Shown here piece after piece: positions 17,090 to 25,445 of a stretch of 64,000 bases of DNA. Numbering within the stretch: the stretch's first letter is position 1; each line of letters starts with the position of its first letter. This DNA comes from Paraburkholderia ferrariae NBRC 106233. Lineage in GTDB: Bacteria > Pseudomonadota > Gammaproteobacteria > Burkholderiales > Burkholderiaceae. The notes under the pieces are model-generated. The model was not told the DNA's origin and searched no databases. It was given only the letters and a program-made list of their open reading frames with translations. The stretch spans positions 1 through 64,000 of the forward strand of contig NZ_BAYB01000013.1 in the NCBI RefSeq assembly GCF_000685035.1. The letters run 5' to 3'. Made by a program: the position numbers and the translations under genes.

Positions 17090-18018
17090 CGCTGGCCCAC
17101 CGCCGCCAGTTGACGCAGGCGCCGGGCCAGCGCCTTCGAGACGACCGGCTGGCCGCCCTCCCTGCCCGCGCCGCGCGCCACTTCGCTTTCGCGCAGGAAC
17201 ACGGCCGTTTCGCGCGCGACGATCTCGCGCTCGTTGTCCGAAGTGATCATGTGGTAGGAGTCGTCGAGCCACACGGTGCGCAGGAAGCTCGCGCCGATGT
17301 GGTCGATCACATAGCGCGGGTTGCGCGGGCTCGAGGTTTCGTCGTCGATGGCGTGAATCACGAGCGTATCGTTTTCGATGGCCGACACTTCCCTGCGCGC
17401 GGCGCGCGAAAGGCGCGAGGCCTCGTGCAGCGCGAGCAGCGAGATGGTGGACGGCCCGACTTCGCTGAACGCATTGCGCTGCATCGCGCGGGCGATCTTC
17501 GCGCGCAGCGCTTCGTTTCGCAGTCCGAATGGTTCGGCCTCGCGGTAGCGGTAGCGGCTGCGCAGCGGCGTGTAGTACGCCCAGTCGAGCAAAAAACGAT
17601 ACCAGGGAATCGCCCAGCCGTCGTAGCTGAGCGTAAGCGAGAGAAGCACGAGCGCCTGGGCATTCGGGCGGGCGCGGATCAGCCGCAGCGCGAGCGCGCC
17701 GCCAATCGACAGGCCGCAAACCGAAACCCGCTCGTAGCGCGCCGCCAGTGCGTCGAATTCGCGCACCGCGTTTTCGACCCAGCGCTCCATCGGTAGTTCG
17801 AGCGAGCCGGCGCTGTAGCCTTCGATCACCGGCACACAGACCGTGAAGCCCTCGCCCTGCAGATAGCGCGAGAGATAGCGCAGTTCGAGCGGCGAGCTCG
17901 CCAGCCCGTGCAGCAGCAGGACTGCGTGGCCGTCGCCTTCGCTGAAGAAGCGCGTGGACGGGCCGGCGGCCGTGGACGGCGCCTCGACGGCCGCCGGTTC
18001 GAAGGCTACGGTTGCCAC
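17086..18018 (-). CDS. Alpha/beta hydrolase, carboxylesterase/lipase type
   Basis: 310 residues. The start is a GTG at 18018-18016, two bases after the stop of the DUF4118 gene (TGATGTG); the only nearby ATG is out of frame and closes at once. The alpha/beta-hydrolase core shows VLLLHGLASSPLELRYLSRY (oxyanion HG) and the nucleophile elbow GLSIGG (Ser104). LVIHAIDDETSSP supplies a likely acid and DDSYHMITSDNE the His. It resembles serine carboxylesterases and thermostable monoacylglycerol lipases. It is coupled on both sides (DUF4118 gene before, MipA gene after), suggesting a cell-envelope lipid or ester role. Confidence 0.8.
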   Translation of the reverse strand: MATVAFEPAAVEAPSTAAGPSTRFFSEGDGHAVLLLHGLASSPLELRYLSRYLQGEGFTVCVPVIEGYSAGSLELPMERWVENAVREFDALAARYERVSVCGLSIGGALALRLIRARPNAQALVLLSLTLSYDGWAIPWYRFLLDWAYYTPLRSRYRYREAEPFGLRNEALRAKIARAMQRNAFSEVGPSTISLLALHEASRLSRAARREVSAIENDTLVIHAIDDETSSPRNPRYVIDHIGASFLRTVWLDDSYHMITSDNEREIVARETAVFLRESEVARGAGREGGQPVVSKALARRLRQLAAVGQR

Positions 18019-18019
18019 A

Positions 18020-18796
18020 TCAATGCTCCATGCGCAGCACGAGGAAGTCGCCTGCGTGTGTCGTGAACCGGTCGCACCGGCAGTGGGCGAGCCGGAATTC
18101 GCTCTCGTGCGGGGGCCGGCGCAGGCGCACCCGGTGACCGCCGGGCCAGAGCGCATTCGTGAGGCGCTGGATGTCCTCGGGATGCACGGCCTCGAAGAGC
18201 GGCCCCGGCGCGATTTCCGCCGCATGGGGCAGCGCCCACGACGTGCTCTGGCCCACGCTCGCGCGCGCGGCCGCATCGCGTTCGAGCGCCTTGATGAGGA
18301 TGAGTTCCTGATGATGCTGCGCGAGATGGTGCAGCAGCCGGTGTGTTTCATCGACGGCGCGCCGCGCGAGCGCGCGCTCGTTGTCGTGACGCAGCAGCAT
18401 CTCGTAGCGCGACTGGGCAACGGAAGCGATCAACTGCGCGCGGAACTGCTCGCGCCGCAAGCGCTCGATCAGCGTAATGACGATGAGGGAAACGAGCGGA
18501 TGCGCGATCACCAGGATGAGATCGCGATGATCGAAGTAGGTGATGTTCGCGTACGGCGGCACGAACAGATAGTCGGCAATGCCGAGACCCAGCATCATGA
18601 CCATCAAGGCAGGCCCGAGGCCGAGGAAATACTCGACCAGTGCCGCGGCGATGCCGAACGTCGTGCTGGGCATCACGGGACCGAGGAACGGATGGAGCGC
18701 AAGGCGCAGGCCGCTGGCCGCGACGAGCGCGCAGAGTGCAAGGAGCCACCGGCGCCTTCCCCGCGGCGCCCAGTGCCTGGCATTACGGACTTTCAT
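18020..18796 (-). CDS. DUF4118 (KdpD-type) membrane sensor without kinase domain
   Basis: 258 residues. The N-terminal part contains several membrane helices of the DUF4118 family (LLALCALVAASGLRLALHPF, AALVEYFLGLGPALMVMMLG, then YFDHRDLILVIAHPLVSLIV), as in the sensor region of KdpD kinases. An amphipathic helical stretch (LRREQFRAQLIASVAQSRYE) leads to a short PAS-like C-terminus ending FLVLRMEH. No HisKA or ATPase domain is present, so it is not a complete histidine kinase. It heads a tight operon with the alpha/beta hydrolase and MipA genes. What it senses and how it signals are unknown. Confidence 0.75.
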   Translation of the reverse strand: MKVRNARHWAPRGRRRWLLALCALVAASGLRLALHPFLGPVMPSTTFGIAAALVEYFLGLGPALMVMMLGLGIADYLFVPPYANITYFDHRDLILVIAHPLVSLIVITLIERLRREQFRAQLIASVAQSRYEMLLRHDNERALARRAVDETHRLLHHLAQHHQELILIKALERDAAARASVGQSTSWALPHAAEIAPGPLFEAVHPEDIQRLTNALWPGGHRVRLRRPPHESEFRLAHCRCDRFTTHAGDFLVLRMEH

Positions 18797-19166
18797 GATC
18801 TGTTGAAAACGGGCCTATATCGGGGCCGCGGCGCACGAATGACGCCCCGCAGGCGGCAGGCCTTGCGTTGTAATAAGTAAGAAACGGTGTACCCCGAAGA
18901 CTTGAAGCTTGCGCCACGGTGCGCGTCTCGTTCGCGCAAGGCACCGGGGATCGAACGTTAAATTTTAAGGTCGCTCATATTACCACTGATTACTTGCAAA
19001 ATTTGTCTGAAAAATTGCGGCTTTCCCCAATATGGCGACCCGCCCGGCACCGGGTTACGGACGACAAACGAATCGCTTTCGTCCGCTTGAAAAGGTGCGT
19101 CATGACGTGCCGGAAAAAGCCGAGCGACGACCGCGCGCACCCTGAAACACCGCGGCAAAAACCCGC
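18797..19166. other. Intergenic region, no gene seen
   Basis: 370 bases between the O-methyltransferase stop and the DUF4118 gene start on the same strand. It contains an AT-rich patch near 18955-19020 (TTAAATTTTAAGG and following) that may hold the DUF4118 operon promoter. No convincing open frame or strong hairpin was seen. Confidence 0.5.
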
Positions 19167-19850
19167 TCAGCCAGTGCGCACGAGCAGGCGGCAAGGATGC
19201 CGGGCGCCCAGCGCTTCGGTGGTTAGGGCCGCCGCCCGGTAGCCGCTTGCCGCCCGGGTCGTGTAGTCGAGAAATGGCCGTGCGTCGGGCATGTCGGTGT
19301 TGTCCGCGACAATCAGCGCACCGCGCCGCAAACGCGGCTCGACGAGTTGCAGCACGGGCAGATAGAGCGACTTCGCGCCGTCGAGGAAGACGAGGTCCAG
19401 CGTGTCGGGCAGACCTGCGGCCAGCGTCTGCTGGGCGGGGCCGGTGCGGATCTCGACCCGGTCGGCCAGGCCGGCCTCGGCCAGATTGAGGGCCGCGCGG
19501 CGCGCCTTGGCGTCGTCCAGTTCGGCGGTGACGAGGCGCCCGCCGTTCTCGCGCAAGGCCGCCGCCAGCCAGATCGCCGAAATGCCGAAGGAGGTGCCGA
19601 ACTCCACGGCCTCGCGCGCCGCCGTAGCCCGCGCGAGCGCGTAAAGCAGCATGCCCAGATCGGGCGTGACGGGCATATAGGCATCCTTCATGGCGCCGTA
19701 GAAGGCCGGCGCGCCTTCGTCGAGGCCGCGCCCCGTGGCGGCTGCACGCGCGACGGGGTCGACACGCAGCGCGTCGGCATAGAGGCGGCGCAGCGTCGAA
19801 TCGACACGCGCGTCGCCGATAAAATAGGATGGCAATATTTCCGGGTGCAT
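19167..19850 (-). CDS. Class I SAM-dependent O-methyltransferase
   Basis: 227 residues from ATG 19850, which follows GGAGGACACCTCG; an upstream extension of the frame crosses the promoter region. Family features of catechol/caffeoyl-CoA-type O-methyltransferases: TPDLGMLLYALARATAAREA, the SAM loop VEFGTSFGISAIWLAAAL, ELDDAKARRAALNLAEAGL and the metal/substrate Asp in LVFLDGAKSLYLPVLQLVEP, then IVADNTDM. It is divergent from an AraC-type regulator 62 bases away, its probable controller. The substrate is unknown. Confidence 0.87.
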   Translation of the reverse strand: MHPEILPSYFIGDARVDSTLRRLYADALRVDPVARAAATGRGLDEGAPAFYGAMKDAYMPVTPDLGMLLYALARATAAREAVEFGTSFGISAIWLAAALRENGGRLVTAELDDAKARRAALNLAEAGLADRVEIRTGPAQQTLAAGLPDTLDLVFLDGAKSLYLPVLQLVEPRLRRGALIVADNTDMPDARPFLDYTTRAASGYRAAALTTEALGARHPCRLLVRTG

Positions 19851-19912
19851 CGAGGTGTCCTCCGTGGGTTGAACACGGCGGATGATGCGCTGGCTGGCCA
19901 ATCGACGATTGT

Positions 19913-20770
19913 ATGGACACGACACTCCTGGACCCGCAACCCGCTGCCCGCCTGATGGCCTCGCGCGCGCTCTTCGATGCGCTCGCCCCGTCTCGCGCCG
20001 ACGCCTGCCATCCGGCTGCGCAGTTTGCGCAGGCCGTGGCGCGCGTGGTCAATGGTCTGGTCGCCCATGAGGTTTATGCAAACGCCGCGAGTGCGGCGTC
20101 GGCCGGCGGGCTCACGCCGCGGCAGGCGCGCGCGAACCTCGCCCGCGCCGCGGCCTGCGACGCGAGTCCGCTGGCCGCGCTCTTTCCGGCCGGGCTCGCG
20201 ACCCGCGCTTTCGAACAGCGCTGGAACGCCTTGAACGAGGCCGCGCGTTTTGGTGTGGCGACCACCGTGGCAGCGCCCGGAACCCGGGCGGCGGCGATTC
20301 ACCGAACCCCACGCACACGGGAGGAGGACAACCCGCTGCGCGCAGCGCTAAGCGAGTGCTGCATCGAGTGGCTCGCAACGCGCTCGGCCGAGGACGACCC
20401 GACGGGCGAGCAGGCGCTGGTCTCGCTCTCGTTGCGGCTCGGGCAGGAGCGCGGTGCCGCTCATGAAGTCGCGGCCTACCTCTATACCGAACCGGAAGCG
20501 GACCTGGAAACCTGCGCCGCCGAACTGGCCGTCACCCCGCGCACGCTACAGCGCCAGTTGGCGCGCGGCGGTCTCGCGTTCGGCGTGCTGCGTCAGGCAG
20601 TACGCCTGACGATTGCCGGGCAGCGCCTGCGCAGCCGCGCCGGGTCGATCACGGCCACGGCACATGCCGCCGGCTTCTACGATTCGGCCCATTTGACGCA
20701 CGCGTGGCAGGACGCATGCGGACTCACACCCTCGGCTTACCGGGCCATCGCGACGATCGCGCGCGCGTAG
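19913..20770 (+). CDS. AraC family transcriptional regulator
   Basis: 285 residues. The C-terminal third carries the two AraC helix-turn-helix motifs: LETCAAELAVTPRTLQRQL, and AAGFYDSAHLTHAWQDACGL followed by TPSAYR. The N-terminal region is Ala-rich, without a recognised cupin pattern. It is divergent from the O-methyltransferase gene, and the 62-base gap implies a shared control region. The downstream gene at 20795 is convergent. The effector is unknown. Confidence 0.85.
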   Translation: MDTTLLDPQPAARLMASRALFDALAPSRADACHPAAQFAQAVARVVNGLVAHEVYANAASAASAGGLTPRQARANLARAAACDASPLAALFPAGLATRAFEQRWNALNEAARFGVATTVAAPGTRAAAIHRTPRTREEDNPLRAALSECCIEWLATRSAEDDPTGEQALVSLSLRLGQERGAAHEVAAYLYTEPEADLETCAAELAVTPRTLQRQLARGGLAFGVLRQAVRLTIAGQRLRSRAGSITATAHAAGFYDSAHLTHAWQDACGLTPSAYRAIATIARA

Positions 20771-20794
20771 CGGGCCACCCGCGCCCCGCACCGC

Positions 20795-21475
20795 TCATTG
20801 CGGCGGCCGCACCTTGAGCGCCACGCCGTCGGCCACCTGCTGCGCGGCACTCGTGAGCGCCTTGCGCTCGTCGCCGCGCGAGAGGACGAACTTCGCAATC
20901 GCCACATAAGGGTTGAGCGCCACGGCCGCGCCCGGCAGATGCTGGCCCGACTGCCCTTCCACTTCCTGATAGAGCGGCGTGGGCGTGGCCTGCACGGCGA
21001 GATCGTCGGCGGCAAAGGCCACTTCGAACTGGCTCTTGCCCGAGTTGAACCCCACCATCGCGCGCCGCACGCGATTGCCTTCATCGACGCTCAGGAACAC
21101 GCCGCGCACGAGCCAGCCCTGCGCGGGAGCGGCACTGCCCGCCGGCAGCCGGCGCGCGTCGATACCCTTCTTGCGCAGATCGTCGACGACCTTGTCGGAC
21201 ATGGTGGCGACGATCTCCGGTGCGCTCATCTGCGGGTCGCGGCGGTGCAGCAAGCCGCCGCCGGGCAGAATGCCGCCCGCGAAGCGGCGCGCCTGATCGA
21301 CGGGATTGGTGTCCTGCGTGACCTCGGCCGTATCGAGCTCGAAGTCGCTCACGTACACCACCGGCGCCGGCCCCGGCGGCGTGCCCAGGGTCTGCGCCTC
21401 GGCCCCCGGCGCAAACGCCGCCAGCCAACCCACGATCAGCAAACCGAAAAAACCGAACCCACGCGAAGCTCTCAT
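20795..21475 (-). CDS. DUF4410 domain-containing exported protein
   Basis: 226 residues from ATG 21475 with a signal peptide (RGFGFFGLLIVGWLAAFAPG, then AEAQ). The body reads VYVSDFELDTAEVTQDTNPV and LVRGVFLSVDEGNRVRRAMV, then FNSGKSQFEVAFAADDLAV, which fits the DUF4410 family of periplasmic or lipoprotein-like proteins of unknown function. No lipobox Cys was seen. It lies 110 bases after the SDR gene on the same strand; co-transcription is possible but not certain. Confidence 0.75.
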   Translation of the reverse strand: MRASRGFGFFGLLIVGWLAAFAPGAEAQTLGTPPGPAPVVYVSDFELDTAEVTQDTNPVDQARRFAGGILPGGGLLHRRDPQMSAPEIVATMSDKVVDDLRKKGIDARRLPAGSAAPAQGWLVRGVFLSVDEGNRVRRAMVGFNSGKSQFEVAFAADDLAVQATPTPLYQEVEGQSGQHLPGAAVALNPYVAIAKFVLSRGDERKALTSAAQQVADGVALKVRPPQ

Positions 21476-21585
21476 CGGGCGCTCCGGGCAAAGAGAGGGC
21501 GATGCCGTCATTCTGCCCGCACCGGGCGCCAGCCTCTCGCCAGGTGCGCACCGGGTACCTGGCCGGTGCGCCCGCGGCAATGCGC

Positions 21586-22359
21586 TTACTTCGTGGTGTA
21601 TCCGCCGTTGATGAGAATGGTCTGCCCCGTGATCCACCAGCCGTCGCTCACCAGATGACGAATGAACGGCACCACGTCTTCGATATCGGTCAGCCCCGTC
21701 TTCGAGAAACCGGAAAGCGCGGCGGCTGTCTTGTGATAGGCCACGGCATCGGCACCTTCGGCCGGATAGAAGAACGGCGTGTCCATCGGGCCGGGCCCCA
21801 CCGCGGTTACCGAAATGCCGCGCGCGCCGAATTCCTTCGCCGCCGCGCGCGTAAAGTGCTCCACCGGTGCCTTCATGCCCGCATAGGCCGCATAGAACGG
21901 CGTGAATGCGCCCAGCAGCGACGTCACGAGCGTTACCACCTTGCCGTTGTCGTTCACGTGCTTGCCGGCTTCGCGCAGGAAGAAGAACGCCGTCTTCGCA
22001 TTCACGGCGGCCATTTCGTCGTACTCCGCCTCGGTGATCTCGGTAAAGGGCTTCTTCAGCACCTTGCCCACCGTGTTGATCGCAATATCCGGGCGCCCTA
22101 CGGCGGCCACCGCATCGGCGAAGAGCTTTTCGACCGCCGCCGCCGAGGTGAGATCGGCCTGGATCGCCACCGCCTCGGCGCCTGCCGCCTTGAGCGCCGC
22201 GACCGTTTCGTCCGCGGCGGCCTTGGTGCCTGCGCTGTTGTAATGGATCGCCACCGCCTTCGCACCGTGCTTCGCCAGATCGCGCGCAATCAGGCCGCCC
22301 AGGTTTTTCGCGCCGCCTGCGATCAGGACGGTTTTGCCTTCGATGCTGTGGTTCGCCAT
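21586..22359 (-). CDS. Short-chain dehydrogenase/reductase (SDR)
   Basis: 257 residues, classical SDR size. It has the cofactor motif GKTVLIAGGAKNLGGLIARD (a GGAKNLGG variant of TGxxxGxG), IHYNSAGTKAAADETVAALK after the second strand, and the active-site Tyr/Lys in YAAYAGMKAPVEHF. It ends in the usual ITGQTILINGGYTT. The GGAGGAATGAGTC ribosome binding region precedes ATG 22359. It is divergent from a LysR gene, with a palindromic operator between them, so it is probably regulated by that LysR. The substrate is unknown. Confidence 0.9.
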   Translation of the reverse strand: MANHSIEGKTVLIAGGAKNLGGLIARDLAKHGAKAVAIHYNSAGTKAAADETVAALKAAGAEAVAIQADLTSAAAVEKLFADAVAAVGRPDIAINTVGKVLKKPFTEITEAEYDEMAAVNAKTAFFFLREAGKHVNDNGKVVTLVTSLLGAFTPFYAAYAGMKAPVEHFTRAAAKEFGARGISVTAVGPGPMDTPFFYPAEGADAVAYHKTAAALSGFSKTGLTDIEDVVPFIRHLVSDGWWITGQTILINGGYTTK

Positions 22360-22440
22360 GACTCATTCCTCCGTAGTGCAGCCGCCCCATGCGGCTGCTC
22401 GATGTCGTCGATGATATAGTCCAGAAATTGGGTATAAAGC

Positions 22441-22473
22441 CGCTATTTCTGGAATCACCATCCAGAAATAGCG
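22441..22473. promoter_or_regulatory. Perfect inverted repeat, likely LysR operator
   Basis: Two perfect 13-base arms (CGCTATTTCTGGA at 22441-22453 and its complement at 22461-22473) separated by 7 bases. A further half-copy TCCAGAAAT starts at 22420. It is located between the divergent SDR and LysR genes, in an AT-richer patch. The spacing and symmetry suit a LysR-type dimer/tetramer site covering both promoters. Confidence 0.7.
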
Positions 22474-22527
22474 AACACTGATTCCCCTACTTTCGTATGA
22501 CCTGCTGCTCTCCGCCGGAACGCATTC

Positions 22528-23439
22528 GTGGATCGCATTGAACTCTTTCGTGTCTTCGCGCGCGTGGTGGAATGCGCGAATTTCACGCGTGCCGCCGATA
22601 CGCTGGGCCTGCCGCGCTCCTCGGTTTCAGCGGCCGTGCAGGAACTGGAGGGGCGCGTGGGCGCGCGGCTCCTGCATCGCACTACGCGCAGCGTTTCGCT
22701 CACGCAGGATGGCGCCGCGCTCTACGAGCGCTGCCTGCGCCTGATTGCCGACGTCGAGGAAACCGAGAACCTGTTCCGCCACAGCGCCGTGGGGCCGAGC
22801 GGCCGCCTGCGCGTGGACGTGCCGGGGCGCATCGGGCGGCTGATCGTCGCGCCCGCGCTGCCCGCGTTCCTCGCCGCGTGGCCGAAGATCGACATCGAAC
22901 TCGGCACCACGGACCGCGCCGTGAACTTCGTGGAAGAGCGTGTCGATTGCGCCCTGCGCGTGGGCTCGCTGCACGATTCGAGCATGATCGCGCGGCCGGT
23001 CGGCAACTTCACGCTCATCAACGTCGCGAGCCCCGGCTATCTGGCGCGGCACGGCACGCCGCGCACGCCCGCCGATCTCGCTGCGCACTGGGCCGTGCAA
23101 TACGCCTCGCCCTCGAGCGGACGCATCGCGCCGTGGGAGTGGCGCGAAGGCGAGGCCACGCACACGATGGCCGTGCCGGGCCGCGTGACCGTGAACAATG
23201 CCGAGGCGTATATCGCCTGCTGCCTCGCGGGCCTCGGCCTGATCCAGATTCCGGCCTACGACGTGCAAACGCATCTGCACGCCGGGGAACTGGTGGAAGT
23301 GCTCGGCGCGCAGCGCGCGGCACCCATGCCGATGACCCTGCTCTACCAGCACCGCCAGCATCTGTCGCGGCGGCTTCAGGTGTTCGCGGAGTGGCTGGAG
23401 GCGCTGCTGCGCGAGCGGCTTGCCGGCGATCCGGCGTGA
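22528..23439 (+). CDS. LysR family transcriptional regulator (SDR neighbour)
   Basis: 303 residues; the start is GTG 22528. The N-terminal helix-turn-helix is of the DmlR/CrgA-like LysR group: IELFRVFARVVECANFTRAA, then LPRSSVSAAVQELEGRVGAR followed by LLHRTTRSVSLT. The effector domain contains YIACCLAGLGLIQIPAYDVQ. It is divergent from the SDR gene across the inverted repeat at 22441-22473, so it probably autoregulates and controls that SDR. This subgroup frequently controls an adjacent oxidoreductase, consistent with the context. Confidence 0.88.
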   Translation: MDRIELFRVFARVVECANFTRAADTLGLPRSSVSAAVQELEGRVGARLLHRTTRSVSLTQDGAALYERCLRLIADVEETENLFRHSAVGPSGRLRVDVPGRIGRLIVAPALPAFLAAWPKIDIELGTTDRAVNFVEERVDCALRVGSLHDSSMIARPVGNFTLINVASPGYLARHGTPRTPADLAAHWAVQYASPSSGRIAPWEWREGEATHTMAVPGRVTVNNAEAYIACCLAGLGLIQIPAYDVQTHLHAGELVEVLGAQRAAPMPMTLLYQHRQHLSRRLQVFAEWLEALLRERLAGDPA

Positions 23440-23585
23440 CGCCGCTGGAAACCTGCTCGCCGTTTATTCTGTAGACCTGATCAATCGATCAAACCAGGCT
23501 GCACGAACCGTTCGCCTGGCGCGCCGGCATCCACGAAGCGGTCCCTGCAATCCCGCGCCGATCAGGCCGCGAGACGCAGCCCTGC

Positions 23586-24011
23586 TCACTTGGCGAAGAG
23601 CTGCCCGATATCCTTGAACGCCTTGAATTCCAGCGCGTTGCCGCACGGATCGAGCAGGAACATCGTGGCCTGCTCGCCCACCTGCCCCTGGAAACGGATG
23701 TACGGCTCGATCACGAACTTCGTGCCGAACTCCCGCAGCCGTTCCGCCAGCGCCTCCCACTCGTTCCACGGCAGCACGATGCCGAAGTGCGGCACGGGCA
23801 CGTCGTGGCCGTCCACCGGGTTCGTGTGCGCGTGCTCCTGGGAAGGCGTTTTCGGATGCTCGTGAATGACGAGCTGGTGCCCGTAGAAGTCGAAATCCAC
23901 CCACGCGCTGCTGGAGCGGCCTTCCGGCAGCCCGAAGACGCGCCCGTAGAAGTCTCGCGCGGCGGCGAGATCATAGACGGGGATGGCCAGGTGAAACGGG
24001 GAAAGACTCAT
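23586..24011 (-). CDS. VOC family (glyoxalase-fold) protein
   Basis: 141 residues from ATG 24011. It begins [20 protein letters not shown], typical of VOC modules with a metal-ligand His near the start. [20 protein letters not shown] and [20 protein letters not shown] supply further His residues, and the C-terminal [19 protein letters not shown] holds the usual Glu. It looks like an extradiol-dioxygenase or glyoxalase-type metalloprotein; the reaction is not assignable. It is divergent from the LysR gene at 24192. A longer open frame upstream (to 24140) lacks family resemblance. Confidence 0.87.
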   Translation of the reverse strand: MSLSPFHLAIPVYDLAAARDFYGRVFGLPEGRSSSAWVDFDFYGHQLVIHEHPKTPSQEHAHTNPVDGHDVPVPHFGIVLPWNEWEALAERLREFGTKFVIEPYIRFQGQVGEQATMFLLDPCGNALEFKAFKDIGQLFAK

Positions 24012-24191
24012 GGTGCGCTCCGCAGGATGCTGTGCCGTACCGTGCCGGCTGCAACGGCGGGCACGCTTGCGCGCGCCGCCGGATGCGACCGGATGCGGCC
24101 GGACGTGACGAGGAAATGGGGAGATGGTAGAAGCCGCCAACGAAAAATAAAATCAATATATAGTTTTCAGAAATATAAATGGAATTTGTGA

Positions 24192-25121
24192 ATGATCCGG
24201 GAACTGAAAACGCTGACCGCGGTGGCCCGCGAAGGCACCTTCGCCGCCGCCGGCAAGAAGATCGGCCTCACTCAGGCGGCCGTGAGCGCGCAGATGCAAC
24301 GCCTCGAAACCGAACTCGGCTTTGCGCTCTTCGACCGCGAAGGCCGCACCGCGCGCCTGAACGCGCGCGGGCAGCAACTGCTCGTGCAGGCGCAGGAGGT
24401 ACTGCGTCTTTATGCGGGGCTCAGCGACGTCAACGTGGATCCGGCGGTGGCGGTGCGGCTCAATGTCGGCGCGATCGCCTCGGTCCAGCGCTCGCTGCTG
24501 CCCGATGCGCTCGCCGACTTCTTCCGGCAATGTGCGGGCGCGCAGGCGCGTGTGGTGCCGGGCCTGTCGTCGGAGCTCATCAACATGGTGGATATCGGCG
24601 ACCTCGATCTGGCCGCCGTTATCCGGCCGCCGTTCGCGCTGCAAAGCGACCTGCGCTGGACGCCGCTCGCCCACGAACCGTTCCGCCTGATCGTGCCGCG
24701 CGCCGTGCGCGGGCGCGACTGGATCGAGCTGGCCACGACGCTGCCCTTCATCCGCTACGACCGCAGTTCGTTCGGCGGCCGCCAGGTGGACCGGTTTCTG
24801 CGCCGCATGCAGCTTGCCGTGTGCGAGGTCTGCGAGCTAGACGAACTCGAAGCGATCGTGAGGCTGGTGGGCAACGGGGTGGGCGTGGCGCTCCTGCCGC
24901 AGACCGATGCGCACGGCCGCTGGCCCGCAGGCGTGCGCGCCGTCGATCTGGGCGAGCACACGTTTCACCGCGATATCGGGCTCGTCCACCGCGACCCGCG
25001 CCAGATGAGCGACGCGGCCAATGTGCTCGCGGGCATCGTGGCGCGACACGCCCACGCGTTGCACGCGCCCGCACGCCGGAGCGCCGATCCTGCCCCGAAA
25101 GCAGCCGGCAATTCCGGTTAA
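24192..25121 (+). CDS. LysR family transcriptional regulator (VOC neighbour)
   Basis: 309 residues with a clear N-terminal winged helix: IRELKTLTAVAREGTFAAAG, then IGLTQAAVSAQMQRLETELG and FALFDREGRTARLN. The effector domain includes LSSELINMVDIGDLDLAAVI and RLVGNGVGVALLPQTDAHGR. It is divergent from the VOC gene over a 180-base AT-rich region (24140-24185), the probable shared control site. The tail is Pro/Ala/His-rich. The effector is unknown. Confidence 0.88.
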   Translation: MIRELKTLTAVAREGTFAAAGKKIGLTQAAVSAQMQRLETELGFALFDREGRTARLNARGQQLLVQAQEVLRLYAGLSDVNVDPAVAVRLNVGAIASVQRSLLPDALADFFRQCAGAQARVVPGLSSELINMVDIGDLDLAAVIRPPFALQSDLRWTPLAHEPFRLIVPRAVRGRDWIELATTLPFIRYDRSSFGGRQVDRFLRRMQLAVCEVCELDELEAIVRLVGNGVGVALLPQTDAHGRWPAGVRAVDLGEHTFHRDIGLVHRDPRQMSDAANVLAGIVARHAHALHAPARRSADPAPKAAGNSG

Positions 25122-25130
25122 ACTTGCGTG

Positions 25131-25391
25131 ATGGACACATGCCGTTACTGCGGAAAAATGCGTGACGAATGGGACTGTCACGGCCAGCAGTGCCGTACTG
25201 CCATCGCACGCGCGCTGAAACGCCAGCGCCGGGGGCTGCCGATGGTAGCCAACGTGATCCGCAACGAACTTCCCGCTCATGCCAGCACCGGCGAGGTGAT
25301 CGCCGTGCTTTCGCGTCAGCGCATGCGCGCGCGCCGTGGCAATGAAGAGCGCCGCGAGCGCAAAGCGCTCGACAACGCCGACGGCGACTGA
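25131..25391 (+). CDS. Small zinc-ribbon-like hypothetical protein
   Basis: 86 residues, starting 9 bases after the stop of the LysR gene. The N-terminus DTCRYCGKMRDEWDCHGQQC has a CxxC plus C/H/C arrangement that could bind zinc. The middle (IARALKRQRRGLPMVANVIR) and end (RQRMRARRGNEERRERKAL) are strongly basic. A GTG codon just before the ATG is an alternative start. It is possibly co-transcribed with the LysR gene. A nucleic-acid-binding role would fit, but no family was recognised. Confidence 0.6.
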   Translation: MDTCRYCGKMRDEWDCHGQQCRTAIARALKRQRRGLPMVANVIRNELPAHASTGEVIAVLSRQRMRARRGNEERRERKALDNADGD

Positions 25392-25445
25392 CACCCCGCG
25401 ACACCCCGCGGCCCGGGCGCCCGCACTCCATCCGCCTCCCACCCG

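Noticed and set aside
17090..17719. Minus-strand extension upstream of the MipA-like gene
   Set aside because: It shadows the alpha/beta hydrolase gene in another frame; the signal peptide begins at 17089.
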